From contig JAQMWT010000061.1 in the NCBI GenBank assembly GCA_029834535.1, forward strand, positions 1 to 60,000: a stretch of 60,000 nucleotides of DNA, written 5' to 3'. Each line of letters opens with the position of its first letter. Positions within the stretch are counted from its first letter, which is position 1. The stretch is from Chrysophaeum taylorii. Lineage: Eukaryota; Sar; Pelagophyceae; Pelagomonadales; Pelagomonadaceae. A model generated the notes under the pieces. It worked only from the letters and a program-made list of their open reading frames with translations. It made no database searches and had not been told where the DNA came from. This document shows positions 28,057-38,935 of this stretch, one piece after another. Both the position numbers and the translations under genes were made by a program.

Positions 28057-30309
28057 ATGGCGACTCACGACCCACAAGTCCCGAGTCTGGAAGTAGCGAC
28101 GCAATTCGCGACACTACAAGCTCCCATGCCACAGTTCAAAGCCGATTTCGTTGATAAGTTCGCCGCTGATTGCCAACGGCGCAAAGCTAATTTCTTTGAT
28201 CAACTCGCCGCGGATCAAGCTATTCTCAAAGCCAGAATCGCCGCTGATTACGCTGATATCAGAGCCAGAATCACTGCCGCGATCGAAGCTCGAGACGAGC
28301 AACTTGATCAAGACGTGCACCTCGATCAAGACGAGCAGCTTGAACAAGCTCCCCAACCAGCTGTTCATACGGCAACTCCCCTCGAGCGAAAGCAAACTTC
28401 GCACGAAGTCGCGACCCGAGACCCGATCATCTCGATGGTCACCCCCCCTCATGCCGACAACCCCTCCGGATATCAAACACCCCACGGCAAAGTCTCAGAC
28501 CCCACTGCCTTCCCTCCGGACCCAGGCATAGCCAAGGTTACTCCACAACCTGGCACACCCCACATTCACGAGGACACTCCACCTTGTTCGAATATCGCAC
28601 AAGCAATGTTGAACACTCCACCACCACCACCACTAAACATTACTCCCTTCACTCCACCAACCCCACCGGAGCCTCCACCTCCTTCACTGGAGCCTAACTC
28701 CCCACTATCGGCGACTCCCGCTACACCATCCATTCAAGTTCCCCAACATCCTCGTCAACCCCCTCGCCGCACCACTCATCTCCTTGATGATCATGCCACC
28801 TACGGCCATGACGGCCCCGGCACCGTCATCTCTCACCAAGCCCCCACCGCGGCTCAAGCTCCTGCCGCCCCACAGTCGGATTCCCTTGTCCGATATCCAT
28901 CATCTTCCGCAAGTCGCTCTCCTCCGGACTTTCCTCTCCATCCACAAGACCATGCCACCTACGGCCACGACGGCCCCGGCACTTCCATTTCTACCACAGC
29001 TCCTTCCGCGGCTCAAGCTCCTGCCGCCCAACCATCGGACCCTCCTGACAGACCTTCATCACCTTTCGAAAGTCGCTGTTCCCCCGATTTGCATCTTCAC
29101 CCACGTGACTACGCATTCCACGACTACGACCATTCCTCCGTCTCCACCCAAGCAAAAACCCACCTCCTTTCTCAAAGTTCCAATGCACCTCCGTCTACTC
29201 CGTCTGCGCTCCAACGCGAGTTGGCCACCACTAAGGCTGCATTCCGCTCCCAAACCGCTGACTTGGCCGCAACCAAGGCCACGCTCATTCGCAAGGACAA
29301 TGCTTTGTCCTCCACAGCCAACAAACTCACCATCACCGACGCCGCCCTGGCTTTCGCCACTGCCCAGCTCGCCATCCAAGCCGACGAACTGGTCTCCACC
29401 CACGCTGAACTCCATCTCACCCACACCCAGCTCAAGGCACTCGAAACTGCCCACGCTGACATCCGCAACTCCCACTTTGAAACCAACGCCGTCCTCCAAA
29501 CCATTCTTACCTCCTTGGATACCATCAACCCCACCAAAGATGCTCCATCGCATCTTTTACCTCCTTTCCCCATAAACAACCAACCTTCCTTCCTTCCGAA
29601 CCAACCTCCAATGCCTCTCCCCCGATTCTCCCCGATTATCATCACCACCTCCACGGATGCCCCGGACCTGGTTCTCCTGGTTCACCACCCACTCCGTCTC
29701 TCTGTTCTCAACCCCCCCCCGCCATATCTGGCCCCTCTTCCTCTGCCAAATCACTCTTCGCCTCTCTGGCATCCCCTGAACCCCTTTGCACCCGCTCGCC
29801 TTATCAGCCACCTGGTTCATCCCAACTCGACCACATCCCCGCGTCCGAGTTGCGAGGGCGTACATTCAACACCGGCGACCGTACCCCTACCACCAGCGAC
29901 GATCACCACGTACAAAGTCCCACCAAGAAACAAGACCACCAACATCAAGAGTCGACAAGATCCGAATTATCAAAAGACAGCTTTTTCCCTGATGGTCATG
30001 CTCACCATCATGCTGCCAAGACATGCACAAGGGCTTCTTCTCTCTTCGGGCACAACGGCCCAGGAAGCAGTCTTGTCGAAGGAACACCAAGCCACCTCGT
30101 TCCCACTTTCGACAAGTCAAAGAACAAGACACCTCGAGATGTTCCCGAGTATTATGCCTACATCGACTATGGCAACCACACCCAAGAACCTAAGGCACCG
30201 CCGTATTCTATGCCCCAGGCACAAGAGCCGCAGGCCACTGACAACATCCCCTCGGATTGAGCCCCCTGGTATGATGCATACAGCAAAGAAGCAAGACCCA
30301 CTTCACTAG
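28057..30309 (+). CDS. Large Gag-like ORF of c4
   Basis: About 750 codons from ATG at 28057 (the frame is open further upstream into the LTR, but this ATG is the first after the leader). N-terminus: helical repeats (FVDKFAADCQRRKANFFDQL, then AADYADIRARITAAIEARDE). Middle: Pro/Thr/Ser-rich disorder with two 53-residue repeats (HATYGHDGPGT). Then a long coiled coil (LQRELATTKAAFRSQTADLA and following). The end is again Pro-rich. No zinc knuckle, protease or RT. It could be a structural Gag of a non-autonomous element; the biased base composition (C-rich plus strand) also lengthens frames by chance. Confidence 0.55.
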   Translation: MATHDPQVPSLEVATQFATLQAPMPQFKADFVDKFAADCQRRKANFFDQLAADQAILKARIAADYADIRARITAAIEARDEQLDQDVHLDQDEQLEQAPQPAVHTATPLERKQTSHEVATRDPIISMVTPPHADNPSGYQTPHGKVSDPTAFPPDPGIAKVTPQPGTPHIHEDTPPCSNIAQAMLNTPPPPPLNITPFTPPTPPEPPPPSLEPNSPLSATPATPSIQVPQHPRQPPRRTTHLLDDHATYGHDGPGTVISHQAPTAAQAPAAPQSDSLVRYPSSSASRSPPDFPLHPQDHATYGHDGPGTSISTTAPSAAQAPAAQPSDPPDRPSSPFESRCSPDLHLHPRDYAFHDYDHSSVSTQAKTHLLSQSSNAPPSTPSALQRELATTKAAFRSQTADLAATKATLIRKDNALSSTANKLTITDAALAFATAQLAIQADELVSTHAELHLTHTQLKALETAHADIRNSHFETNAVLQTILTSLDTINPTKDAPSHLLPPFPINNQPSFLPNQPPMPLPRFSPIIITTSTDAPDLVLLVHHPLRLSVLNPPPPYLAPLPLPNHSSPLWHPLNPFAPARLISHLVHPNSTTSPRPSCEGVHSTPATVPLPPATITTYKVPPRNKTTNIKSRQDPNYQKTAFSLMVMLTIMLPRHAQGLLLSSGTTAQEAVLSKEHQATSFPLSTSQRTRHLEMFPSIMPTSTMATTPKNLRHRRILCPRHKSRRPLTTSPRIEPPGMMHTAKKQDPLH
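28792..29109 (+). repeat. Two 159-bp tandem repeats inside the c4 ORF
   Basis: Units start at 28792 and 28951 with CATGCCACCTACGGCCA and run 159 bp (53 codons), followed by a decayed third start (YAFHDYDHSSVST). Length is a multiple of three, so the frame is kept. Confidence 0.8.
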
Positions 30310-30393
30310 CCTCGAATATGGTCTCGGATTCAGCCCCCTGGTAAGATGCATGCAGCAAAGAAGCAAGACCCACTTCACCAGCCTCGAAGATGG
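30252..30393 (+). repeat. 71-bp tandem duplication
   Basis: CTCGGATTGAGCCCCCTGG at 30252 and CTCGGATTCAGCCCCCTGG at 30323 begin two nearly identical 71-bp units (AGCAAAGAAGCAAGACCCAC in both). The first unit contains the stop region of the preceding ORF; 71 is not a multiple of three. Confidence 0.85.
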
Positions 30394-30559
30394 TCTCCTC
30401 GACCATTCAAGATCAGCCGCCTGATCCAAGCACCATCAATGACGCTGCAATGCCGTATCCACAAGGACAAGACACGCTGTCAACGGTCCCACGTCAACAT
30501 ACTCGCAGGCACTCGCCGCACCTGCAGGTATCAGCTCAGGTTCACCAGGCACTCCCGCC

Positions 30560-31851
30560 TTGTTCGATATCTCTCGATCAGCAGCGCCCGATCACTTTGA
30601 AGCTGGTTCCGCCTCGCCGCCTTCTCTCCCCGAAGACAGGCGCGCACTGCCGTTCACCGGCGCTTGCTGCTGCACCCACCATCCACCTTCTCGGCCGGAT
30701 GCACGGGATGACACTGCTCAGCAGGTTGCATGGACCCATCTGCGACCACCATGTGTCTTCGCACGAGCACCAGTCGCAGCACCTGATCACCCGTTCCCCA
30801 ACTTTCAGTCAGATGACGCAATCCTTTCGGTTGCCGATCCTCATGTCTCACCGCGACCAAGCTTCTGGAAAGCTATCCCCATGGCCGCAGTAACAGACAC
30901 TGATTTCGAGAGTTCTGAACGACCCGATCAGCCGCAAACTATGCACGATTCTATTGCGACCACTTCGGTCCTGTATGTCCCCTTGCATAGCTCTCTTCTG
31001 GACGCCACACGCTTGCTCTGCCTCCGGAAAATCGATGTTGCGCTCTCAGGAAACATTCTCCGCGCACTATGCACAGACTCGCTCCAACTGAACCACTTCT
31101 GTAAGCATTTTCGCATCACTGGAATGTACGACAACGTTCCACGCCAGCTGCCGGCTCCACCACGAACATGCCCCCAAGTCACGTACGTTGCCTCCCTCAA
31201 AAGCGTCTTACCGCTCAGCACGTCACTCCTCATTTGAGCACGCATGTCACATGCCCGCACCTTCGAATGCTCTACACGCCTAAGGGCAACCCTGGTCACT
31301 ACGGCACTCACTGCTCTGGTCCCAGTATCTCCGCTATTGAGGATGCACCCAGCAGGACTGACCCTTACATCGCCCTTGGTTCTACTGCACTCTCCTTCGG
31401 CGACCCCTCTTTTCGAATTCCCGCACTGGACCCCAAGCATTCCAGGCCGGATACTCTCCACCACGGGATCTCAGCTCACGCGCACATCTGCTCTACCTCG
31501 CAGACAGGTCAGCCGCGAGCCACACACCTTTTTGCACTGACTTCAGACCACCCGCATCACGCGCATTTGCTCTTGGAGCATGACACGCTTTTCGATGCTC
31601 TCCGCGTCACCGCCTCAAACACCACGACACTCGTCATTTCCACCGACACTCCACGCCGCAACGTATCTCACGACCTTCAGATCACCAACATAAGTCGCTC
31701 GCGCCCGCACCTCGTCGCGCACGCCTTACGAGGGCGTATTTCAATTGGTGACCTCGCAGGTCTTTCGATGCATTTTCCGACGTCCGACTTTGAACTTGCG
31801 AGTTACTTTACGGCAATCCCCAATGCCAAGACGTTTGAAGCTGCGCAATAA
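30560..31851 (+). pseudogene. Two overlapping ORFs of c4, function unknown
   Basis: Frames 30560-31237 and 31168-31851 overlap by 70 nt. Protein is rich in His, Ser, Pro and Thr with no domain recognised. The second ends with ALRGRISIGDLAGL and FELASYFTAIPNAKTFEAA, where the LRGR phrase also occurs in two other c4 frames. They may be pieces of one decayed polyprotein. Confidence 0.35.
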
Positions 31852-31971
31852 TGTCGCTGGAACTCCAAAGCCACAGAAACTGCCAGACAAGAAGGCACTC
31901 AACTCTCAACAGCTGCTCAAGAGCTACTTATAGTCTCGCACGTAGCAACGAGTACTATCTCGCAGTCTCCA

Positions 31972-34196
31972 TTGGACGACAAGACGAAAGATAAGACCAC
32001 AACGGCCAGCTACACCAGCCAGCTCATTGTTGTAGCAGACGAGACAACGCAAACCAACTGCACAGCACGGTTCCAGACTATGCAGACGATGCTCAGGTCC
32101 AACGATCAATTACTCGACCACGCACACGTTCTGTCACCTGACCTTGCAGTGCTACTGGCTCCTGTCTCATTCATAGCTGATGCACTCCATCCGATGGACC
32201 AATCCCTAAGATATGTCCCGCTCGCAGAAGCACCACCACAGGACACAAAGGTACATCATGAAGACACAGGTAAGCGCACCACGATCACGCGCACAAGCTC
32301 ATTGCGCCTATCCGATCACGACGAGACGAAGCTACAGCTTTGCTTGTTCCCTTCGCCTCTGGAAGACAAAGGCCGCCTTTCAGCCTCCCAGGCACCTGAC
32401 CCTCCCCTGTCGCTGCAATCCGTATTAGCACAGACGATCTCGCCTCCCTGCACGACTGCAGATCAGGCACAAACCAATGTCAGCACTCTGCAGAGTTATG
32501 CGCACCCGCTGAATTCTTACCAGCACGGCCACCTCAGCCAGTCAGGTCACTGCACCACCTCGGTCTCCCCTGACACCAGGTCGACGCATCGCTCATTCGC
32601 GATCACCTCGAGTCATATATTGGACGACTATGATCTCGAGCATATGAACTCATCGCAACGCTTGAGTCATACCCATGAAGGAATCCTACTTTGGAGTCAC
32701 CTCAACCACCCCCACAGGAACTTTGGCCACCAGACGCCACCCATGTGCTCGTGGTTTCTCCATTGGTTTCCTCAAAAGCTTTTGACTGCAGCAGAGACAA
32801 AATGCAACCTTCCCATGCGACTATAACCGCATTCTCGTTTGGGACACAAGCATTTACTTCATGCCATTCGTTTACGCCCATAGTACCGCGACACACGGCA
32901 ACCAAGATAGAAGTGGACTGCGTTCCACCCTCATCTCAGAGCGCTACCCCCGACATGCTGCACCCGGCACTGTTAGCCAGTCCCACCACGTCGGATACAG
33001 CTCCCATCGCTTTGTATAACGTCATATGTCATATTCCGATTACAGCTCAGACACCGCACAGGCTCCTATGCACTCGCGACGGCACGCTCACCGCCCCTCT
33101 CGGTTTAGACTACAAACATTGCGCCATACCCATGGTACACTCACAGTCAACTGAGACGCACGCTCGCTTGTCGCACAGTACGATGCCCGAGCACCTTTTG
33201 ATTCAAGACACGCAGAACACTGTCGTCTCCGCCACCGCTGAAGCGCCTCCTCCGACCGCCGCCCGGCTCTGCGCTCGTTTCGCAATCATGGTCTCTACGT
33301 CTCACCGGCAATTCGAAGACTTCACCCAGTTCGAATTACGAGGGCGCATTAGTTTTCCACCGACGACAAGATTCGTTTCGATTCGTATCAGTCGTGCCTC
33401 CTATGGCTACTCTGGCTACATCGGAACTCAATTCAAGGCACGTACCGAAGTCCTACTTTCCAAGGACCTCTGTCACACGCCAAGACCTGATGAGTATTCG
33501 TCCTTCCTCCCCGCTTCAACGCGACTCCCGACGACGAAATCCCCGACGATTTTTGATGACACTAAGTTTCGTCATCAATGCAATTCAGAGCCACCCGCGC
33601 TCTTCCATCAGTCTCTTGCAGGTCACACCTATCACGTTTCAGCTCACTCGATTTTATCCTGCATGCTGTCATATGCAAACGAAGTTCTGTCACGCCACAG
33701 CCACACGTCGCAGTTATCGCCAGTCTCGCGCAATAAATGCCCGCCACCACATGATAGCCGCACGCAGAGTCCTTTGCTCACTCTCTTCACGTCCCTCCCA
33801 GCACAATGCTTGACGTTGAAGCTCTGCACCACTATGGTTCGGTTACAACACAACTTCACGCGAAATCCTCGTACAGTTCTGATCATATCTCGCATCTGTC
33901 GACATTGCTATCAGAATCATGCTTCGGACACAGCTCAGACTGTACTAGCGTATTACGCTCCTATGACGCACTCGGTTCGCTCCTCCCCGTTCGCACTGCA
34001 GGTTCCATCTTGCAGCACTCTGAGCCCAACAGCTGCCAGTGCGATTCGCACCCAGTCGACGCTTCCCGTAACACCCGCGAGGATAAGCCCCAATCTCCAC
34101 AGGTTGGACACGCGCGCTGCTCTCAGCATTCCACCAAATGTCACTGCCGTACACCGCAAGCCCCACCCAGTTGTGTTACGAATCAAGGGAAGTTAA
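31972..34196 (+). pseudogene. Further long ORFs of c4, function unknown
   Basis: Frames 31972-32826 (284 codons) and 32691-34196 (501 codons) overlap by 136 nt. Composition is again Ser/Thr/His/Pro-rich. FTQFELRGRISFPPTTRFVS in the second repeats the LRGR phrase. No RT, protease or integrase motif is visible in any plus frame. The plus strand is C-rich and G-poor, which suppresses stop codons, so open length alone is weak evidence. Confidence 0.35.
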
Positions 34197-34301
34197 CTGC
34201 CATGCCTATCTACTTCTTCATTCCCACACACTCGCTGCTAGTCACAGTATCGCACGACTCATTATCGGACAGTTGTCGCATTATGGACTGGACCTCACAT
34301 C

Positions 34302-35021
34302 ATGTTCATTCTTCGGACATCCCCCGTCCACAGATTAATCCTCTATTGTAACATACACTCCCTGCACGTTGTATACTGGACAGCTTTCGCATATCGACAA
34401 CACCCTTCTGTCGAATGTCTCACCTTTCAGTCACTGCACGATTCACCAGGGATGCACCACGCTCCCTCGCGCTTGTCCATCACGGGAAGTTCGATTCTGG
34501 CGAAAACGATTCGATTGATTCTGATGAAAACGACACCGGACATGAAACGAATAGATCCGTCGATCGTCACAGTTCAGGATTACTTTATCGAACCGAACAT
34601 GAAAGATGCGACTTTGACCATACCTTCGAAGTCAACTCTCCCCCTGGCACGGACACTATCTTCAAGCAGTCCATCGCCTTCCGGCATTTTCTTCTGTTGC
34701 CCAACTCTTCTGGATTTTCTGCACAGGGCACCGACCCTTCCGCATAGGACACACGCCTGTATCCATCATCATGCGCGATACACTCGCAACCCTCTGTCTC
34801 CGCCCAATCATCTTTCGATGATAGCCACTGGCGACTTACACGAGACTACGAACCCAAGTCTACAACAAATTCAGATTTTTCAAATTTATGGCCAACCCCA
34901 GACAACTTTGTCACGATATCGTCATCGCACTACGATTATCCGCATATTACTTTACACGCTCATAGCCTACCTTCAGCTGCCCCACGCTACACTCAGGACG
35001 ACAGCTTCGACACGTAGGTGA
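34302..35021 (+). pseudogene. Last ORF of c4, function unknown
   Basis: 239 codons, no recognised domain. 35022-35531 after it is non-coding up to the SINE, with nothing recognised. Confidence 0.3.
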
Positions 35022-35541
35022 CAGGCAATTCAGGTTCTCTCATCTTCCAGGAACAGCCCCGCCTTACTCGCGCTCATTACGACGATTACCTTACCATGTC
35101 GAAACCGATTTGGTTAAATGGTCATATCTCTGCATGGGATCACGCTGGCGCTCCGCCACATCGTTGAACCTTTACTAGCAAAACTTTAGTCACAACAGAA
35201 TCTCATCCCTACGGCCACTCTCACTATTCACCTTTCGATCAACCATTGGTCTGCTGCACAATTCCCGACTGCCTGACCCATGATCCCTCCTGTTATTGTT
35301 CGTTAGACCGCCCGCTCTACTCAGATGATCCCCCAGCCACTTAGGATTTATTCACCGGCACGTACCGTTCTCTATCTTATCACTCACTGAACAATATGAT
35401 GATCTGATCTCTCGAACAGCATTCGCCATACTTCACCATTAGCCTACCTAGCATTTTCCTCCACGTATCCTCTTAGCATCTTCCGCCACTTTTCTTCTTA
35501 CTCGCGATCGATGCTTATTCCTTTCTTCGATCATTCATATC

Positions 35542-35905
35542 TAACTAACTAACTTCAGACCTCTCCCGAGCATGGGAGCCAGGCCGGACCGACAGTCCGG
35601 AATCACGGGCCTGTAGACGAGGAGCGCCGAAAGGTCGGTCGGCGGAGAGTGACCATCAATCGCCATGCGACGAGGAGACCGCGATGTGACTGACAACCAA
35701 CTCGCCGATAACCTTCCGTCTTCGCCCCCCGGCCATACCCCGTCCCACTGCGAACGTTCCGGCTGCCAACCGGCCCGCCCGGGAGGCGAATAGGTGCCAA
35801 CCTACGCCGGGAGGGCGGATTCCCTCGCAAGGCTCAGGATTCATGAGGCACCGTCCTCCATCGCAACCGCAGTCGGCGATCAGGGCAAGCGGCAGAATCC
35901 TAACA
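35542..35905 (-). mobile_element. SINE-like element, copy B, with 10-bp TSD
   Basis: Same unit as 10084-10431, inverted, between two CATTCATATC duplications (35532-35541 and 35906-35915). It has a slightly longer 5' end than the others and a 12-bp deletion near the 3' end (GACAGTCCGG). Lies at the start of the c4 3' LTR. Confidence 0.88.
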
Positions 35906-36345
35906 CATTCATATCTTCCTGCAATATCCCTTTCCTCCTGCTTCTCCTCTCACCTTATTCCATGTTCAATTTCGCGCTCCTTTTCCTTTCTCACTCACAC
36001 TCCCCTGCTCTCACTCTCTCCTCTACCTCTCTCATGCACTTCGCACACATTCCTTCAACGCCTCCTCACAACTCAACGTCTATTTGTCTCTGGCCAGACA
36101 TTTGTTTTGTTTGTCCCAGATTTCGCTCATCACCGAGTTCAATCTGCGAGGGCGTAGAGATAGAAAATTCCATTTAGGGTTAGGACCCCCCCCCTTAACC
36201 TCACACTCACACTAAACAACCCCAAATCGCTGTGTCGAACACCGTGCTGCTCTTTGTGTCGTTAGAGGACAGGACGGAAGGCAGCACTACCACTGCCACC
36301 ATTCTCTACCAGAGGCACAGTGATTTTTCTGTTCTCTAAGTCCAT
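35906..36345 (+). mobile_element. 3' LTR of element c4 (LTR family A)
   Basis: Direct repeat of the 27354-27834 LTR, ending CTGTTCTCTA at about 36340. With the 5' LTR it gives c4 a total length near 9 kb. A few small deletions separate the two LTRs (for example the AGAGATACAAAATTCCT duplication present only in the 5' copy). Confidence 0.8.
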
Positions 36346-36646
36346 TTAGAGTTAGTCACACACACACTTATACCCAATAACTAACAAATCGCTGTGTCGA
36401 ACACCGTGCCGCTCTTTGTGTCGTAAGAGGACAGGACAAGCAGAGTGGCACTACCACTGCCACCATTCTCTACCAGGGGCACAGTGATTTTTACTGTTAT
36501 CTATGAAGTTAGTTAGTTAGTTAGTTAGTTAAATGGCATAGAGATAGAAAATATGACTTAGGGTTAGTACCCCCTATACTAGGGTAACTTACTGGCCTGC
36601 ACTTGTCTGAATTAAAAGTGAGAATAACAAAGAGCCAACCCTAGTA
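36346..36646 (+). repeat. Nested LTR-A scraps and (GTTA)n
   Basis: 36346-36502 is a second, diverged copy of the end of LTR A (GCTGTGTCGAACACCGTGCC ... TTACTGTTATCTA). 36503-36530 is (GTTA)n, the tail of a LINE or SINE. 36531-36575 is another LTR-A scrap (CATAGAGATAGAAAAT). 36583-36603 is the end of a Helitron-like unit (ACTTACTGGCCTGCACTTG). The remainder is unassigned. Confidence 0.65.
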
Positions 36647-37008
36647 TAACTAACTAACTAACTTCAGACCTCTCCCGAGCATGGGAGCCAGGCCGGACCG
36701 ACAGGAGCCAGTCCGGAATCACGGGCCTGTAGACGAGGAGCGCCGAAAGGTCGGTCGGCGGAGAGTGACCATCAAGCTTGTCGCCATGCGACGAGGAGAC
36801 CGCGATGTGACTGACAACCAACTCGTCGATAACCTTCCGTCTTCGCCCCCCGGCCATACCCCGTCCCACTGCGAACGTTCCGGCTGCCAACCGGCCCGTC
36901 CGGGAGGCGAATAGGTGCCAACCTACGCCGGGAGGGCGGATGCCCTCGCAAGGCTCAGGATTCATGAGGCACCGTCCTCCATCGCAACCGCAGTCGGCGA
37001 TCAGGGTA
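36647..37008 (-). mobile_element. SINE-like element, copy C
   Basis: Same unit as 10084-10431, inverted and almost full length, starting at its (TTAG)n tail. A target duplication could not be recognised. Confidence 0.85.
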
Positions 37009-38042
37009 GTCCCAATCTCTAACCCCAGTAAGTTCACCTGGTCCCAGTAAGTTTCTTGAAAATTTGTTGAATAAGTTCACCTGGTCAGTAAGTTCACCTA
37101 GTCCAAATCTCTAACCCCAGTAAGCTCGGCGTAAACCCACTCGTGCTCACACCCACTCCTTCGAGCTCGTCGCTCTCGCCTCCGCCAATCTAAGCTGCCT
37201 TGATCCGCACACGCCGCCAACCTTTGAGTTTACTCTACAACCCCCAGTAAGTTCATCTGGTCTCAGTAAGTTCACATGGTCACTATATTCACCTAATCCC
37301 AATCTATAACTCCAGTAAATTCACCTGGTCCCAGTAAGTTCACCTATAGTGCGCGTGTAGACGCCGGGAGGGGGCTTATCGGTATTGCGCAGCACGTGTG
37401 GGGTAGGGTGGAGTCGTCGACCCAGATGATTATATCCTCGGGGTTGCCGATCGACAGGGAGCCACGTAGAGCTGGACGTGGCAGAAGACGGGTTTGGGCA
37501 AAAGGACGCCGACCTCGCGGGGCGTCTGGCCCTGGCTCTTGTGGCCCTGGCTCTTGTTGATCGTTTGGCGTCGGCGGGCCTTAAGGGGTACAGGTTGGAG
37601 GAGCCTCGGTGACACGACACGACACGATCGATCATGCATCTGGTACCGTTGCAGTGGCCGTGCGACGGGTCGAGGTTGCGAAGACCTTAAGCTCGCGCTC
37701 AAAGTCAGCATGCCGCTGGTTGTCAGGGAGTCGATAACTCGACTGTAAAGAGCGAGGCGTCGTCTTCCGACCCAACCTAGTCTGCCTAAAAGAACTCCGA
37801 CGCCTCGTCTCCGGGAAAAAAAGGCCGCGGTCACGCGCGCGTTGTCAGCATCGACAACATCGTTTCGACGGGGCGTGAGAATGGCGCGCTGAAAGAGCCG
37901 CCGCGGGTCGTGGACATAGTCCGCGAGGTCGCTTTAGACGGCTTGGAGGATCAATGCCTGGCTCGCGGGCCTACCTGATCCTTACCCTAAATCGGGGGAC
38001 AAACAGACAGACAGACAAACATCTGTCGATTAGTAGTGAGGA
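37009..38042 (-). mobile_element. Helitron-like unit H-a
   Basis: Minus-strand 5' end is TCCTCACTACTAATCGACAG at 38042, followed by a GACA/AACA simple repeat, helicase remnant (about 37985-37345) and a 3' half made of repeats of CAGTAAGTTCACCTGGTCC. The far 3' end is missing; a SINE adjoins. The base before the 5' TC is T rather than the A usual for Helitrons. Confidence 0.65.
37345..37985 (-). pseudogene. PIF1-like helicase C-terminal remnant (H-a)
   Basis: Minus-strand frames include AILTPRRNDVVDADNARMTA, then (after frame changes) LTLSASLRSSQP and QTINKSQGQ...TPREVGVLLPKPVFC, which match the last motifs of Helitron/PIF1 helicases (INKSQGQT...V...L..PVF.HGQLYVALSR). The N-terminal ATPase motifs are absent. 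A TGGCCCTGGCTCTTG duplication lengthens this copy relative to its relatives. Confidence 0.8.
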
Positions 38043-38150
38043 AAAACGCTGTGTTTTTCACACCGTGCTGTCCTCGTTGTTAGAGCACAGGACGAGGGCA
38101 GACTACCACTGCTTTTACTCTACTGAAGGGTAACACAGTTGTGATTACTG
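38043..38150 (+). mobile_element. LTR family A fragment
   Basis: AACGCTGTGTTTTTCACACCG ... GTGATTACTGTTGCA. It shows the uninterrupted state of the site where SINE copy A sits at 10075-10440, without the GTGTTATTC duplication. Confidence 0.7.
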
Positions 38151-38935
38151 TTGCAGTGAATTCCGCTCGGCAGTGGTTAGATCACTGAGAGACCATCCCG
38201 TCTCACCGCGTGAGTCTGGCAAGGATAAGTAGGTTTCAGGGAACTAAAATGTAGGGTCCCCCTAGCCTCGGCACACGACAGACGATACATAGCAACACAT
38301 CAGTGTAACATGTAATTACTACGTACCTGCGGGACGCGCTAGACCATGATGATGAGCTTGAGCACAAGTCGGAGGACTAATTGATTGTGTAAAAGGGAAG
38401 AAGAAGGGCAAGGAAGAGATCGCGCTCTCAACGGACGGATAAGGCGTAAGGAGTTCGCAGATTTCTCTGCACCCGCTCGAGATGTCCTGATGCAGAGTAA
38501 TATGACTTCTCTCGAGAAATGTGATAAGGACGACATCGTGATGAGCAGGATGAGCCACCCCGTCTCACCGCGCGAGTCTGGCAAGGATAAGTAGGTTCCA
38601 GGGAACTAGAATGTAGGGTCCCCCCGGCCTCGGCACACGACAGACGATACATAGCAACGCAGCAACACATCAGTGTAACATGTAATTGCTACGTACCTGC
38701 GGGACGCGCTAGACCATGATGATGAGCTTGAGCACAAATCAGAGGACTAATTGATTGTGTAAAAGCGAAGAAGAAGGGCAAGGAGGAGGTCGCGTTCTCG
38801 ACGGACGGGTAAGGGGTAAGGAGTTAGGAGATTCCCGGCACCCCCTCGAGATGTCTTGATGCAGAGCAATATGACTTCGCTTGAGAAATGTGATAAGGAC
38901 GACATCGTGATGAGCAGGAAGTGCATTTCAGAGGT
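38151..38935 (-). mobile_element. LTR family B at the 3' end of c2, with 372-bp tandem duplication
   Basis: Two units of about 372 bp begin at 38201 and 38573 (TCTCACCGCG, then AGTCTGGCAAGGATAAGTAG). The sequence is an inverted relative of the LTR at 49747-49866 plus 52205-52416, which ends CTCTGCA before a primer site. Orientation fits c2 (minus), so this is its 3' LTR; the duplication explains its extra length. Confidence 0.7.

Noticed and set aside
38385..38594. Small plus-strand ORFs in the LTR-B repeat as genes
   Set aside because: They lie in LTR sequence, differ between the two tandem copies and have no matching motif.
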